Shown: piece by piece, positions 9,009 to 18,366 of the stretch
Numbering within the stretch: position 1 is the first letter of the stretch
How the letters are laid out: every line of letters begins with the position of its first letter
Source: CANIGN01 sp041391385
GTDB taxonomy: Bacteria; Bdellovibrionota; UBA2428
Assembly: GCA_041391385.1 (NCBI GenBank)
Contig: JAWKOD010000002.1
Coordinates: 658,157-722,156 of the forward strand
Direction of reading: 5' to 3'
Length of the DNA stretch: 64,000 nucleotides
Translations under genes and position numbers: made by a program
The notes under the pieces: generated by a model
Database searches by the model: none
What the model was told of the DNA's origin: nothing
Seen by the model: only the letters and a program-made list of their open reading frames with translations

Positions 9009-10124
9009 ATGGCACTCGAGTGTGGAATAGTCGGTCTCCCTAACGTTGGAAAATCTACTTTGTTTAACGCCCTGACAATGGCGGAGAAGGCAGCGGCAGC
9101 AAACTATCCCTTTTGCACGATTGACCCCAATGTGGGCACAGTGCCTGTTCCTGATGAGAGACTTTATAAAATTGCAGAATTTGTGAAACCAGAGCGTGTT
9201 ATTCCCACGACGGTTTCGTTTGTGGATATTGCAGGTTTGGTTAAAGGTGCGAGTAAGGGCGAAGGTTTAGGAAACCAATTTTTAGGTAATATTAAAAATT
9301 GTCATGCGATTTGTCATGTCGTGCGTTGTTTTGAAGACGAAAATGTTATTCACGTTCATGGCAATGTAGACAGTGTGCGAGATGTAGAAGTTATCGAAAC
9401 AGAACTCATGCTTGCTGACTTAGCTACGGTAGAAAAAAAATACGATAAAGCAGTGAAGCTTGCTAAAACAAATGATGCAGAAGCCAAAGCGAGCATCGAA
9501 ATTTTGGGAGCTGTTAAGTCTTCTTTGGAGCAAGGTAAGCCCGTCAGGGCACTCATTAAAGAAAAAGGCTACGATGCTGAACAGTTGAAGGCACTTGAAG
9601 ATTGTCATCTCATCACTCAAAAACCCTTGATGTATGTGGCAAATATTCAAGAAAAAGATGCGGGCAAAGAAGATGAAAATCCACACGTACAAGCACTTAG
9701 AAAATTTGCCGCTTCTCAAGGAGCAGACGTGGTGACTATTTCGGCCCAAGTAGAGTCCGAACTCATTTCATTAGAAGAAGCTGAGCGAGCAGAGTTTTTA
9801 CAAAGCCTTGGCTTTAAAGAACCCGGTCTTAATAAACTTATTCGTTCTGCCTATGTGCTTTTAGGACTACGTACATATTTTACTGCTGGCGTAAAAGAAG
9901 TGCGTGCTTGGACTTTTCACGCAGGTTGGAAAGCACCTCAATGCGCCGGAGTTATTCACACAGATTTTGAACGTGGTTTTATCTGTGCCGAGACCTATCA
10001 TTATGATGATCTGATAAAGTATAAGAGTGAAGCAAAAATCAAAGAAGCCGGACTCATGCGTACTGAGGGCAAAGGCTATGAAGTTAAAGACGGCGATATG
10101 CTTAACTTCCGCTTTAACGTTTAG
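9009..10124 (+). CDS. ychF: Ribosome-binding ATPase YchF (OLA1 family)
   Basis: Obg-family P-loop protein that prefers ATP. Motifs: 'GLPNVGKSTLFNAL' (G1), 'DIAGLVKGASKGEGLGNQFL' region (G3) and a C-terminal TGS domain ('YFTAGVKEVRAWTFHAG', 'IHTDFERGFICAE', 'YEVKDGDMLNFRFNV'). The open frame begins at 8985, but family members start at the 'MALECGIVGLPNVG' ATG at 9009. The last 47 bases overlap the start of the amidase gene in another frame. Confidence 0.96.
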   Translation: MALECGIVGLPNVGKSTLFNALTMAEKAAAANYPFCTIDPNVGTVPVPDERLYKIAEFVKPERVIPTTVSFVDIAGLVKGASKGEGLGNQFLGNIKNCHAICHVVRCFEDENVIHVHGNVDSVRDVEVIETELMLADLATVEKKYDKAVKLAKTNDAEAKASIEILGAVKSSLEQGKPVRALIKEKGYDAEQLKALEDCHLITQKPLMYVANIQEKDAGKEDENPHVQALRKFAASQGADVVTISAQVESELISLEEAERAEFLQSLGFKEPGLNKLIRSAYVLLGLRTYFTAGVKEVRAWTFHAGWKAPQCAGVIHTDFERGFICAETYHYDDLIKYKSEAKIKEAGLMRTEGKGYEVKDGDMLNFRFNV

Positions 10125-11124
10125 CGTATTCTTTTCTCGCTTATCCTTAGCTAATTTCACTGAGCAGAAGTGGATCTATCATGGACCCAGTGGCGATGAA
10201 TCTTTTGAAAAGTGTGGCGGCGAGCTTGGCAGTCCACTTGTTAGTCTTGATGAAATTCAAAAGAAGTTTGAATTAAAGCGAAATGGAAAAAAAGATTTCA
10301 CATTAGAAAACTCTAAAGGAAATAAGATACGTTTTTCTCTCAGACACAATAAGGTATTGGGAAAAGATTGGAGTATTAAATTATCTCAAGCTCCGGAACT
10401 TGTTAAGAAAAAGCTTTGTGTTCCTCTCGATTTTGGGGACCGTGTTTTAACGCCTCTTTTGACTGGAGTAAAACCTGAGCCGTGGGATGAACACTTAAAA
10501 TATACAAGTTTTGCTCAAGTTGTTTTAGATCCAGGTCACGGAGGAAACGATTGGGGAGCTTTGGGCGTTTACAAGGGTGAAGCTCTTAAGGAAAAAGATC
10601 TTACATTAGAGTTTTCAAAGGAATTTGAACGCGCTTTAAAGGATAAAGGGGTGCAGGTGGCGGTAACTCGTAATCGCGATCAATACGTTGCACTTGCTGA
10701 ACGCTATGAGTTGGCGAACAAATTTAACTCTAAACTTTTTATTTCACTACATATGAATTCGAGTGGTGTAAGTCCTGGCTTTGAAATCTTTACACTTTCC
10801 ATGTTTAAACGTGATCGCAAAGCTCTTGAAGAAGTAGGTTCTATTGTAAGTAAGGGAAAAGAAAAAGCTTTGGTAACTTTTAAATCTGCTGCAAAGCAAG
10901 AACTTTCAATTGCATGGGCTGCGAAGTTTAAAAAAGTAATGAGCCAATATATTAAGCCAGTGAATGCAGGTATGCGACGTGAGCCCTTTTTCTTACTCTA
11001 TGCGGTACAGAGTCCAGGAATATTGATGGAGCTTGGATATATGGATCGCGAAGAGGATTTGCGTTTTTGGTTGAATAAAAAATTGCGTAAAGAGCTTTGG
11101 AAGAAATTATCTCTTTTGTTCTAG
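10078..11124 (+). CDS. Exported N-acetylmuramoyl-L-alanine amidase (Amidase_3)
   Basis: Cuts the bond between MurNAc and the stem peptide. The ATG at 10078 is preceded by a GAGGG site and gives a clear signal peptide (MKLKTAICLTSALTFSVFF, cleavage near SLA-N). The Amidase_3 zinc ligands are visible: His in 'VVLDPGHGGNDWGA', Glu in 'GEALKEKDL', His in 'FISLHMNSS'; the general-base Glu is in 'GILMELGYMD'. About 120 residues precede the catalytic domain. The start lies inside the end of ychF, an unusually long 47-base overlap. Confidence 0.9.
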   Translation: MKLKTAICLTSALTFSVFFSRLSLANFTEQKWIYHGPSGDESFEKCGGELGSPLVSLDEIQKKFELKRNGKKDFTLENSKGNKIRFSLRHNKVLGKDWSIKLSQAPELVKKKLCVPLDFGDRVLTPLLTGVKPEPWDEHLKYTSFAQVVLDPGHGGNDWGALGVYKGEALKEKDLTLEFSKEFERALKDKGVQVAVTRNRDQYVALAERYELANKFNSKLFISLHMNSSGVSPGFEIFTLSMFKRDRKALEEVGSIVSKGKEKALVTFKSAAKQELSIAWAAKFKKVMSQYIKPVNAGMRREPFFLLYAVQSPGILMELGYMDREEDLRFWLNKKLRKELWKKLSLLF

Positions 11125-11127
11125 CAT

Positions 11128-11147
11128 CATAGAGGTTAACCTCTATG
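11128..11147. promoter_or_regulatory. Perfect 20-base palindrome over the ggt ribosome-binding region
   Basis: CATAGAGGTTAACCTCTATG reads identically on both strands and ends two bases before the ATG of the gamma-glutamyltransferase gene. It contains the only Shine-Dalgarno-like AGAGG. In RNA it would form an 8-bp stem with a UUAA loop that hides this site; in DNA it could bind a dimeric regulator. No T-run follows, so it is not a classical terminator. Confidence 0.5.
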
Positions 11148-11149
11148 GC

Positions 11150-12880
11150 ATGAAGAATTTTTCTTTTTTTATATTCTTATTTTTGTTGTCTTGTTCAAGC
11201 CTTGACACACAATCCTATGTGATTCCCGTAAAACAAAGCCCGGAGCAAAAGTCTCTTTATACGGCAACTGGAAAACATTTGGTTATTGCGACTCAAGGGG
11301 AAGCTGCAACTGAAGCAGCTCGAAAAATTTACAAGCAAGGTGGAAATATTATAGACGCAGCAGTGGCCGCATCCTTTGTTATTTCTGTAGAGCGGCCACA
11401 GTCCACAGGTCTAGGTGGCGGTGGATTTATGATGTTCAAAGAAGCTAAATCAGGAAAAACATACGCCATTGATTTTCGTGAACGTGCGCCGCTCAAGGCT
11501 ACGGCGCGAATGTATTTAGACAAAAAGGGTGACATTATTGAAGGGCTTTCAAGTGAAGGTCATAAATCCTCTGCGGTTCCTGGTATTGTTGCAGGTTTGC
11601 TAGAGACTCATAAAAAGTTTGGAAAACTTTCTCGAGCTCAAGTCATGGCTCCTGCCATTGAACTCGCAGAGAAGGGCTTTAAAGTTTATGAGCACTTAGA
11701 GAATGCGCTCAATCAAACAAAAGACTTGCTTGTAAAATACCCTGCAACAGCCAAAATTTTCCTTAAGGCTGATAAAACTCCCTACAAAGTAGGCGATCTT
11801 TTAGTTCAAAAAGATTTAGCGAAAACACTTCGCAAAATATCAAGCTCGGGTGCATCGGTTTTCTATAATGGAAGTATCTCTCGTGCCATCGTAAATGAGT
11901 CTCTTAAAAACAAGGGTCTTATCTCGAAGAAAGATTTAGCAATTTACAAAACAAAATGGAGAGAACCTGTTAGCGGGACTTATAACGGCTATACTTTGCT
12001 CTCTATGCCTCCGCCGAGTTCAGGTGGGACACACGTTATTGAAATTCTAAATATTTTAGAAGGAGCTTCGCTTGCAGAGCTCGGACCTAGCTCCTCCCAG
12101 GGGATTCACCTAAGAGCGGCCGCAATGCAACAAGCTTTTGCAGATAGAGCAACTTATATGGGGGATCCAGACTTTTTTAAAGAGATCCCGCTTAAGGGAT
12201 TACTTTCTAAAAAATATGCAGCGGATGTTCGTTCGCGAATTGAAAAAGAGGGTCACCAAGTGAGTACTGCTGTAAGAGCAGGGAAAGCTTCTGCTTATGA
12301 GTCAGAAGAAACAACGAATTTTTCTATGATGGATATTGAGGGGAACGTTGTTGTCTCAACTCAAACGATTAATGGCTACATGGGTTCTGGCGTTGTGGTT
12401 CCTGGTACCGGAATTTTAATGAATAATGAGATGGATGATTTTTCGGCTAAGCCAGGTGCAAGTAATATATTTGGAGCCATTGGCGGAATTCCAAATTCTA
12501 TTGAGCCTAGAAAAACGCCCTTAAGCAGTATGGCGCCTACAATTGTTCTAAAAGATGGTACTCCCGTTATGGCGCTTGGTGCGCCCGGTGGAACGCGCAT
12601 TATTACCTGTGTTGCGCAGACAATTCTAAATTACTTGGAATATAAAATGCCCCTTTATGATGCTGTTGCAGCGTTGCGAATGCATCACCAGTGGCAACCT
12701 GATCAAATCGATATTGAAGAGCCGGGTCCTGGAAAAAGTGTTGTGAAAAAATTAGAGCAAATGGGCTACAAGGTTAATCTTGGCCGAATCGGTTGTCGTG
12801 TAAACGCTGTTGCTCGCGAAGAGGGCTCTTTGTTGGGAGCAGCAGACCCTCGCGATCTTGGCTCAAGTTACGCTGAATAA
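11150..12880 (+). CDS. ggt: Gamma-glutamyltransferase, lipoprotein form
   Basis: Self-processing Ntn-hydrolase that hydrolyses or transfers the gamma-glutamyl group of glutathione. The nucleophile is the Thr of 'ETTNFSMMD' (about residue 390), where autocleavage makes the two subunits. The substrate loops 'MNNEMDDFS' and 'PLSSMAPTIV' and the oxyanion region 'GAPGGTRIIT' are intact. The N-terminus is a lipoprotein signal with lipobox 'LLSC' (Cys15), so it is probably tethered to a membrane facing the periplasm. That differs from the soluble periplasmic enzyme of enteric bacteria. It follows the amidase by 25 bases. Confidence 0.94.
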   Translation: MKNFSFFIFLFLLSCSSLDTQSYVIPVKQSPEQKSLYTATGKHLVIATQGEAATEAARKIYKQGGNIIDAAVAASFVISVERPQSTGLGGGGFMMFKEAKSGKTYAIDFRERAPLKATARMYLDKKGDIIEGLSSEGHKSSAVPGIVAGLLETHKKFGKLSRAQVMAPAIELAEKGFKVYEHLENALNQTKDLLVKYPATAKIFLKADKTPYKVGDLLVQKDLAKTLRKISSSGASVFYNGSISRAIVNESLKNKGLISKKDLAIYKTKWREPVSGTYNGYTLLSMPPPSSGGTHVIEILNILEGASLAELGPSSSQGIHLRAAAMQQAFADRATYMGDPDFFKEIPLKGLLSKKYAADVRSRIEKEGHQVSTAVRAGKASAYESEETTNFSMMDIEGNVVVSTQTINGYMGSGVVVPGTGILMNNEMDDFSAKPGASNIFGAIGGIPNSIEPRKTPLSSMAPTIVLKDGTPVMALGAPGGTRIITCVAQTILNYLEYKMPLYDAVAALRMHHQWQPDQIDIEEPGPGKSVVKKLEQMGYKVNLGRIGCRVNAVAREEGSLLGAADPRDLGSSYAE

Positions 12881-12947
12881 TTAGATATATTCTTCTTTGA
12901 TTTAAGTTTTCATTGATCTCCTGAGGCTTTTTTGTGAGACTGAGCGC

Positions 12948-13682
12948 ATGTATACGAGAACTGAGCGTGCCGCTGATCAAAGTCGTCCTGTTTCAATTGA
13001 ATTGAATTATTATGAATATGCTGAGGGCTCATGTTTTGTAAAATTTGGGAACACAGAGATTATTTGTGTCGCCACAATTGATAATCAAGCACCTCCCCAT
13101 TTGCGTGGCAGTGGTAAGGGATGGGTTACGGGTGAATATGGAATGTTACCTCGCTCGAGTCCCGAGCGCATTCGTCGTGAACGCGGCAATGTTTCAGGTC
13201 GCACCCAAGAAATTCAACGCCTCATAGGCCGCACTTTGCGCTCTATAGTGAATTTGGAAGGATGGGGCGAGCGCACCATTCAAATCGACTGCGATGTGAT
13301 TAAAGCCGACGGTGGCACGCGCACGGCAAGTATTACGGGGGCTTTTGTAGCTCTAGTATTGGCATTTCGTCACTTGAGAAAAGAAGGCTACGTTCAGAAC
13401 TTAGATTTAAAATTCCCGGTTAAAGATTATCTTTCGGCCATTTCTGTGGGTGTTGTTGATGGAAAATGTCTTTTGGACTTGGAGTACATTGAAGATTCTC
13501 AGGCGGATACAGATATGAACTTGGTGATGACAGCTTCGGGGAACTTTGTGGAAATTCAAGGAACTGCTGAAAAGGAGCCTTTTGGTGCTGATACTCTCGC
13601 AGAATTGTTGAGCATTGGTAAAAAAGGATGCACGGAACTGTGTGATCTTCAGAAAAAACTTCTTGGCTCTCTGGACTGGTAA
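12948..13682 (+). CDS. rph: Ribonuclease PH
   Basis: Phosphorolytic 3' exonuclease that trims tRNA 3' ends and other RNAs. Family signatures include 'SCFVKFGNTEIICVATI' at the start, 'GWVTGEYGMLPRSS', 'RTQEIQRLIGRTLRS', 'DCDVIKADGGTRTASITG' and 'DLEYIEDSQADTDMN'. The 244-residue length is standard. It is six bases upstream of rdgB, the common rph-rdgB pairing. Confidence 0.97.
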   Translation: MYTRTERAADQSRPVSIELNYYEYAEGSCFVKFGNTEIICVATIDNQAPPHLRGSGKGWVTGEYGMLPRSSPERIRRERGNVSGRTQEIQRLIGRTLRSIVNLEGWGERTIQIDCDVIKADGGTRTASITGAFVALVLAFRHLRKEGYVQNLDLKFPVKDYLSAISVGVVDGKCLLDLEYIEDSQADTDMNLVMTASGNFVEIQGTAEKEPFGADTLAELLSIGKKGCTELCDLQKKLLGSLDW

Positions 13683-13688
13683 CCTTTT

Positions 13689-14297
13689 ATGAAGCTTTTT
13701 CTTTCGACCGGGAATAAAGGCAAGGTTGCTGAGCTTATTCCACTCTTAAGAGAGTTTTTTCCAGAATTTAAAGAAATTATTCCTCGTGCACCTCTTCAGG
13801 CTGAAGAAACGGCTGAAACTTTTGTAGGGAATGCTCAAATAAAATCAGAAGCTTTAGCTCAGGAGCTTATAGCGGAGTCTGAACCTTTTCCCTTTGCGGT
13901 ATTGTCAGATGATTCGGGTCTTGAGGTAGCCGCTCTTAATGGTCAACCGGGTGTGCATTCGGCTCGTTATTCGGGTGAGCACTCTAACTCTGAAGAGAAT
14001 ATTAAAAAACTTTTGTGTGAAATGGCACTCATTCGAAACAGAGGGTGTCGATATGTATGTTGCCTTTACTTGCACATTCAGGCGAGCGAGTCTCAAAGTC
14101 ATTGCTTTCATTCAGAGGGCTACTGCGTGGGGCTTATAATGCAAGAGGCCATGGGCGAAGGTGGTTTCGGCTATGATCCCATTTTTTGGAGCTCCGAGCT
14201 CAATAAGCGCATGAGCGAAGCAAGTCTTAGTGAAAAGAATCAGTGTTCGCACCGAAGACAGGCCTTCGAAAAGCTGGCTTTGATCTATTCCGCCTGA
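13689..14297 (+). CDS. rdgB: dITP/XTP pyrophosphatase (HAM1/RdgB family)
   Basis: Removes deaminated purine nucleotides (dITP, XTP) from the pool. The start 'FLSTGNKGKVAEL' and the metal/substrate motif 'SDDSGLEVAALNGQPGVHSARY' are diagnostic, as are 'GEGGFGYDPIF' and 'CSHRRQAFEKL'. Closely follows rph. Confidence 0.95.
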   Translation: MKLFLSTGNKGKVAELIPLLREFFPEFKEIIPRAPLQAEETAETFVGNAQIKSEALAQELIAESEPFPFAVLSDDSGLEVAALNGQPGVHSARYSGEHSNSEENIKKLLCEMALIRNRGCRYVCCLYLHIQASESQSHCFHSEGYCVGLIMQEAMGEGGFGYDPIFWSSELNKRMSEASLSEKNQCSHRRQAFEKLALIYSA

Positions 14298-14310
14298 TAA
14301 AATTTCATTC

Positions 14311-14871
14311 ATGGCACTTACACCTTCGAACATGATTCCCTTAGGAACCCCTGCTCCAAAATTTTCTCTCACAGATGTTGTGAGTAATTCTCAAATTGAA
14401 CTTGAAAAGTATCGTGGAAAAAAAGCAGTTGTTCTTATGTTTATTTGTAACCACTGCCCTTATGTAAAGCATATACAAGAGGGGCTTGTGGCATTGAGTA
14501 GTGATTATGCTTCAAACAAGGATGTTGCCTTTATTGCGATTAGTTCTAACGATGTTGAAAACTACCCCGAGGATTCACCCGAAAAAATGAAAGAGCTCGC
14601 ATTAAAATATGGGTATAAGTTTCCCTATTGTTTTGACGAGACCCAGGAAGTTGCCAAAGCCTATAAGGCAGCGTGTACTCCTGATTTTTATATTTTGGAT
14701 TCTGATCTTAAAATTGCCTATCGGGGGCAAATGGATGACTCACGGCCAGGCAACGGAACACCTGTTTCGGGTTCTGATCTTCGAATTGCAATAGATGCCT
14801 TGCTAAATGGAACTGAGTTAAGTCAGCTTCAAAAGCCAAGTATTGGCTGCAATATAAAGTGGAAAGCTTAA
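14311..14871 (+). CDS. Thioredoxin-fold/peroxiredoxin-like protein with CNHCPYVK motif
   Basis: A 186-residue thioredoxin-like protein of the AhpC/TSA-like family with 'FICNHCPYVKHI' as the redox centre (CxxC). The cis-Pro region is 'CTPDFYILD'. No signal peptide is visible, so it is probably cytoplasmic. It ends exactly where the P-type ATPase begins (TAA directly followed by ATG), which suggests translational coupling and a link to copper or thiol stress. The substrate is unknown. Confidence 0.85.
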   Translation: MALTPSNMIPLGTPAPKFSLTDVVSNSQIELEKYRGKKAVVLMFICNHCPYVKHIQEGLVALSSDYASNKDVAFIAISSNDVENYPEDSPEKMKELALKYGYKFPYCFDETQEVAKAYKAACTPDFYILDSDLKIAYRGQMDDSRPGNGTPVSGSDLRIAIDALLNGTELSQLQKPSIGCNIKWKA

Positions 14872-17124
14872 ATGAGCGCTGGCCACAATCATAGCAATCA
14901 AGACAAGGATTTTTTCTTTAAAGTTGAGGGGATACACTGTGAATCTTGTGTCGGCAAAATTACACGAGCCCTTGAGGAATCTAGGCTTTGCGAGAATCAA
15001 TGGGTTGATAGAGCCACGAATGTTTTGCGCGTACGCAAGGGGCATGTAGGTGTAAGTGATTCTGATTTTGAGAAGGAAATTCTCGGACTTTTAAAAAAGC
15101 TTGGTTATAAAAGCGTGGTCATGGCAGATCCCTCTGAGTCGGGAAAAAATGAGTGGGTTTTGCAATTGTTTTATTCTGCTTCGGGGTTGTTGCTTTCGTA
15201 TTTTGTTATCCCACATGAAAGTGTTCCTTTCCCACAAAGCGATCTTTTGTGGCTTTTATTGGTAGTCGTTTTATTTGGTCTTTCGTTTAAGAATTTTATC
15301 CGCGGAGCCTGGTCTTCGTTAAAGTCATGGAACTTTACGGTCGATACACTTGTCAGTTTAGGTGCTGGCGCCGCTTTTTATCTCTCGATGACACTTATTG
15401 TGTGGCAAATCCCAGGGCATCTGTATTGGGTAGAGGCGTTTTCGATTCTTTTTCTTGTGAGCCTTGGTCACTATATCGAAAATTATGTTTTGGTTCGCGC
15501 TGATAAAACCTTGCGAAGTTTAATGGTGCTGGTTCCTCCTAAGGCCCATCGTGTTGTGGGAATGGGGACCGTTGAGGAGGTCTTAGTTTCTGAATTGAAA
15601 ATAGGAGACACTCTTTTAGTTCACCCGGGCGATAGAGTATCTGTTGATGGGAAAATTACCGAAGGTCGTAGTGACTTTGACGAAAGTTTGCTTACAGGTG
15701 AATCCAACCCTCTATCCAAAGGTGTTGGCGATATGGTTTTTTCGGGCACTACAAACTTGTCGGGAAATGTGAAGTTTAGTGTCCAAAAACTGGGTAAAGA
15801 CATGCTCCTTTCACAGATCATAGATACAGTAGTGCGAGTTCGTCAGACGAGAGCCGATATTCAAAAATTTGCAGATCGAGTGAGCAATGTTTTTGTCCCC
15901 ATTGTAGTTTGTCTTGCGACATTAAGTTTTCTTTTATGGTTTTTTGCTCCTGAAATGATGCATTCAGCTTCGCAGAGTTTTGGAAGTCTCTTTGGGTTTA
16001 GTTTTCACGACCAGGTAGAGCAGGGCGCTCTTTGGACCGGCTTTTCTGCAGCCCTGGGTGTTCTTGTTATATCGTGTCCCTGCGCAATGGGCTTAGCGAC
16101 CCCAGCAGCTTTAATGGCCGTGAGTGGTATAGCGGCTAAGAGAGGAATTCTCATTCGTGATGGTCGCGCTATTGAGAACGCCGAAAAAATTACACATGTG
16201 TTTTTTGATAAAACGGGTACCTTAAGTTCTGCTAAGCCAAAGCTCGTTAATGAGTGGAAGTTGCCTGCGTTTGACGCTAATTTTTTGCAGTCCGTTTCTT
16301 CCCAGAGTAAGCACCCCATGAGCCGTATGTTGGCGGAGCATGGACCTAAATCTAAGCTTACGGCAAGTATTAGGGAGTTCCCCGGAGAGGGGATTCAGGC
16401 TCAAATTCAGGGGCTTCATACTCAAGTTGAAGTATTAATGGGTCATGCGGGTCTTATACAGCGTATGGAAGTTAAAGGACTTTCGGTGGCGCAAGACTTT
16501 GTCATGCAAGAGTTAGAACAGGGTCGCAGTCTTGTGTATTGGGCGCAGAACGGCGTTTTGGTAGCTGTGTTTTCTTTTGAGGATGAATTGAGAGAAGGCG
16601 TTGTTGGATTGCTTGAAAACTTTGGAAAAGATCTCCAAGTGAGAATACTCTCAGGGGATAATAAAAAAGTTTTAGCAAATTTAGCACAAAAATTAGGTCT
16701 TCCACTGTCGAGTGCGATGGGAGAGTTAACTCCTCTTGATAAAGTCCATGTCTTGCAAAGTTATCAAAAAGATTCTTCGAGCAAAGTTGCTTTTATTGGT
16801 GATGGGTTGAATGATGCACCTGTATTGCAAGCGGCTGATTTGGGAATTGCAGTGAGTTCTGCTTCGGATTTGGCTAAGCAGAGCGCAGATATTGTACTTC
16901 TGACTCAAGACATAGATGCTATTTTTGAAGCCTTTCAACTCGCCAAGCGCGGAATGAAAACAATTCGGCAAAATCTCATTTGGGCATTTGCCTATAATGT
17001 AATTGCTATTCCCTTAGCGTTTATGGGACTCATTAGTCCTGTGTTGTGCACGCTCTCGATGGCTGCCTCGGATTTAGTAATAATTGTGAACTCGCTCAGA
17101 GTCTTTTTAATGAAAAAACCGTAG
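14872..17124 (+). CDS. Copper-type heavy-metal P-type ATPase
   Basis: P1B-type pump that exports Cu+ from the cytoplasm. One N-terminal HMA domain carries 'GIHCESCVGKI' after a His-containing leader ('GHNHSNQ'). Eight membrane segments are expected. The intramembrane metal motif is CPC in 'SCPCAMGLATPAAL', the phosphorylation site is 'DKTGTLSS', the actuator motif 'TGES' and the hinge 'GDGLNDAPVL'. The length of 750 residues is typical. CPC plus one HMA domain indicates Cu+/Ag+, though the substrate is inferred from motifs only. Coupled to the thioredoxin-like gene. Confidence 0.93.
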   Translation: MSAGHNHSNQDKDFFFKVEGIHCESCVGKITRALEESRLCENQWVDRATNVLRVRKGHVGVSDSDFEKEILGLLKKLGYKSVVMADPSESGKNEWVLQLFYSASGLLLSYFVIPHESVPFPQSDLLWLLLVVVLFGLSFKNFIRGAWSSLKSWNFTVDTLVSLGAGAAFYLSMTLIVWQIPGHLYWVEAFSILFLVSLGHYIENYVLVRADKTLRSLMVLVPPKAHRVVGMGTVEEVLVSELKIGDTLLVHPGDRVSVDGKITEGRSDFDESLLTGESNPLSKGVGDMVFSGTTNLSGNVKFSVQKLGKDMLLSQIIDTVVRVRQTRADIQKFADRVSNVFVPIVVCLATLSFLLWFFAPEMMHSASQSFGSLFGFSFHDQVEQGALWTGFSAALGVLVISCPCAMGLATPAALMAVSGIAAKRGILIRDGRAIENAEKITHVFFDKTGTLSSAKPKLVNEWKLPAFDANFLQSVSSQSKHPMSRMLAEHGPKSKLTASIREFPGEGIQAQIQGLHTQVEVLMGHAGLIQRMEVKGLSVAQDFVMQELEQGRSLVYWAQNGVLVAVFSFEDELREGVVGLLENFGKDLQVRILSGDNKKVLANLAQKLGLPLSSAMGELTPLDKVHVLQSYQKDSSSKVAFIGDGLNDAPVLQAADLGIAVSSASDLAKQSADIVLLTQDIDAIFEAFQLAKRGMKTIRQNLIWAFAYNVIAIPLAFMGLISPVLCTLSMAASDLVIIVNSLRVFLMKKP

Positions 17125-17138
17125 TTTATTTTTCTTTA

Positions 17139-17858
17139 TTAGATGGGTGGAACATCGTTGTCCGTATCATCTTCTGGCTCAGCTGGTTGGTTGCAGGTTT
17201 TGGAGTATTCTTTGATTTTTGCTTTGTATTCTCCAAGACAACCATCAAGAGGGTATCCGGGCCCTTTATCTTTTGGTCTATTTTTTTGAATATAAGCTAA
17301 TTCTCTTCTAAGTGTTTTAACTTCACCACAGTTTACCTTTCCATTGAGGTTTACCATACTAAAAAGCTTTTCCATAAATTGAATGTTTTTTCGCTGATCA
17401 GGAGAATTCTGATTATTTTGATTTCTAGCTGCTTGAGTGCAAACTCGTCTATAATCACTTTTCTCACTTGTCTCCTGACCAAAGATTTCTACAAAATAAG
17501 TACAAGAATGTTCAGAGTACAATTCTTTTAATTTACTAACAAATTCTCCTGCACAACCGTCAATGCCTCCTCGTGATCTATCTTTTCTAATCTTGTTGTA
17601 CTGAATTTGAATGTTTTGAATAATTCCACAATTCATAGGTTTAATCGCAAAAAGTCTTTCAAGGGTATTGATGTTTTCTTGTTGTGTGTCCGTAGTTGGC
17701 CTATTCTGATTTCGCTCTGATTTCTTACATACCACGCCTTCATCAGGCACAGTCGTCTCCTTCTCTTGAGTGGCAAAAGAAAAGCTTCTTGCGCCTGCAA
17801 AAGGAGAAATTAGCAAAGCTAGTAGATAAAAGGAATACAGAAAACATGGCTTCTTCAT
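17139..17858 (-). CDS. Exported Cys-containing protein with two internal repeats
   Basis: Unrecognised 239-residue protein with a signal peptide (cleavage near 'AGARS'). It consists of two diverged copies of a roughly 85-residue unit. Each has a Cys near 'RNQN', a 'LERLF/MEKLF' helix, a Cys in 'NCG', and 'DGC.GE...K.KE' followed by a final Cys. The four aligned Cys per unit suggest two disulfides each, fitting a periplasmic or secreted protein. The end is acidic (EPEDDTDND). It converges on the copper ATPase gene. Confidence 0.65.
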   Translation of the reverse strand: MKKPCFLYSFYLLALLISPFAGARSFSFATQEKETTVPDEGVVCKKSERNQNRPTTDTQQENINTLERLFAIKPMNCGIIQNIQIQYNKIRKDRSRGGIDGCAGEFVSKLKELYSEHSCTYFVEIFGQETSEKSDYRRVCTQAARNQNNQNSPDQRKNIQFMEKLFSMVNLNGKVNCGEVKTLRRELAYIQKNRPKDKGPGYPLDGCLGEYKAKIKEYSKTCNQPAEPEDDTDNDVPPI

Positions 17859-17902
17859 CTAAGATCTAGGATATCCCACAAGTAATATTAACAGTTTTAA
17901 AT

Positions 17903-18349
17903 TTATGTAAAGATTTTGGCGAGCTCTTTAAACTTTGCAAACATGCTTGCGGCACCGTTTGTTCGGTTAGGCGAGAGGTTTTGAATAAGGCCACTTTCCA
18001 TAAGGATGTTCGTTGGATGCTCAGCTATTTCAGTAGGGCTTTTCCCAGAAAATAGTTTTACCAAAAGCCCCGCAAGTCCCTTAACAAAGAGCGAATCACT
18101 ATCCGCCGAAAAAATAAGAGTCTCATTTTCTTTTTTAGCAACGAGCCAAACTTGAGAGACACAGCCTTTGACCTTAAATTCATCGCGCTTAAACTCGTCT
18201 GCAAGTGGCGCTAGATCTGTGCCCATATCAATGATGTAACTATAGCGCTCTTTCCAGTCAGCAAAGGTATTGAGATCCTCAAGAAGGGCTTTTTCCCGTT
18301 CAGCGAGACTTAACTTTTTCCAATCGTTATTTTTATTGGCCTGATCCAC
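17903..18349 (-). CDS. sufE: SufE-family Fe-S cluster assembly sulfur acceptor
   Basis: Accepts persulfide sulfur from a cysteine desulfurase. The acceptor Cys is in 'VKGCVSQVW', and 'SDSLFVKGLAGLLV' and 'GLIQNLSPNRTNGAASM' match the SufE C-terminal helices. The 148-residue length fits. No sufBCDS genes are nearby. It lies directly upstream, on the coding strand, of the two-repeat protein gene, and just downstream of the SPFH gene. Confidence 0.9.
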   Translation of the reverse strand: MDQANKNNDWKKLSLAEREKALLEDLNTFADWKERYSYIIDMGTDLAPLADEFKRDEFKVKGCVSQVWLVAKKENETLIFSADSDSLFVKGLAGLLVKLFSGKSPTEIAEHPTNILMESGLIQNLSPNRTNGAASMFAKFKELAKIFT

Positions 18350-18366
18350 TGCCGGGGAGAATACAC

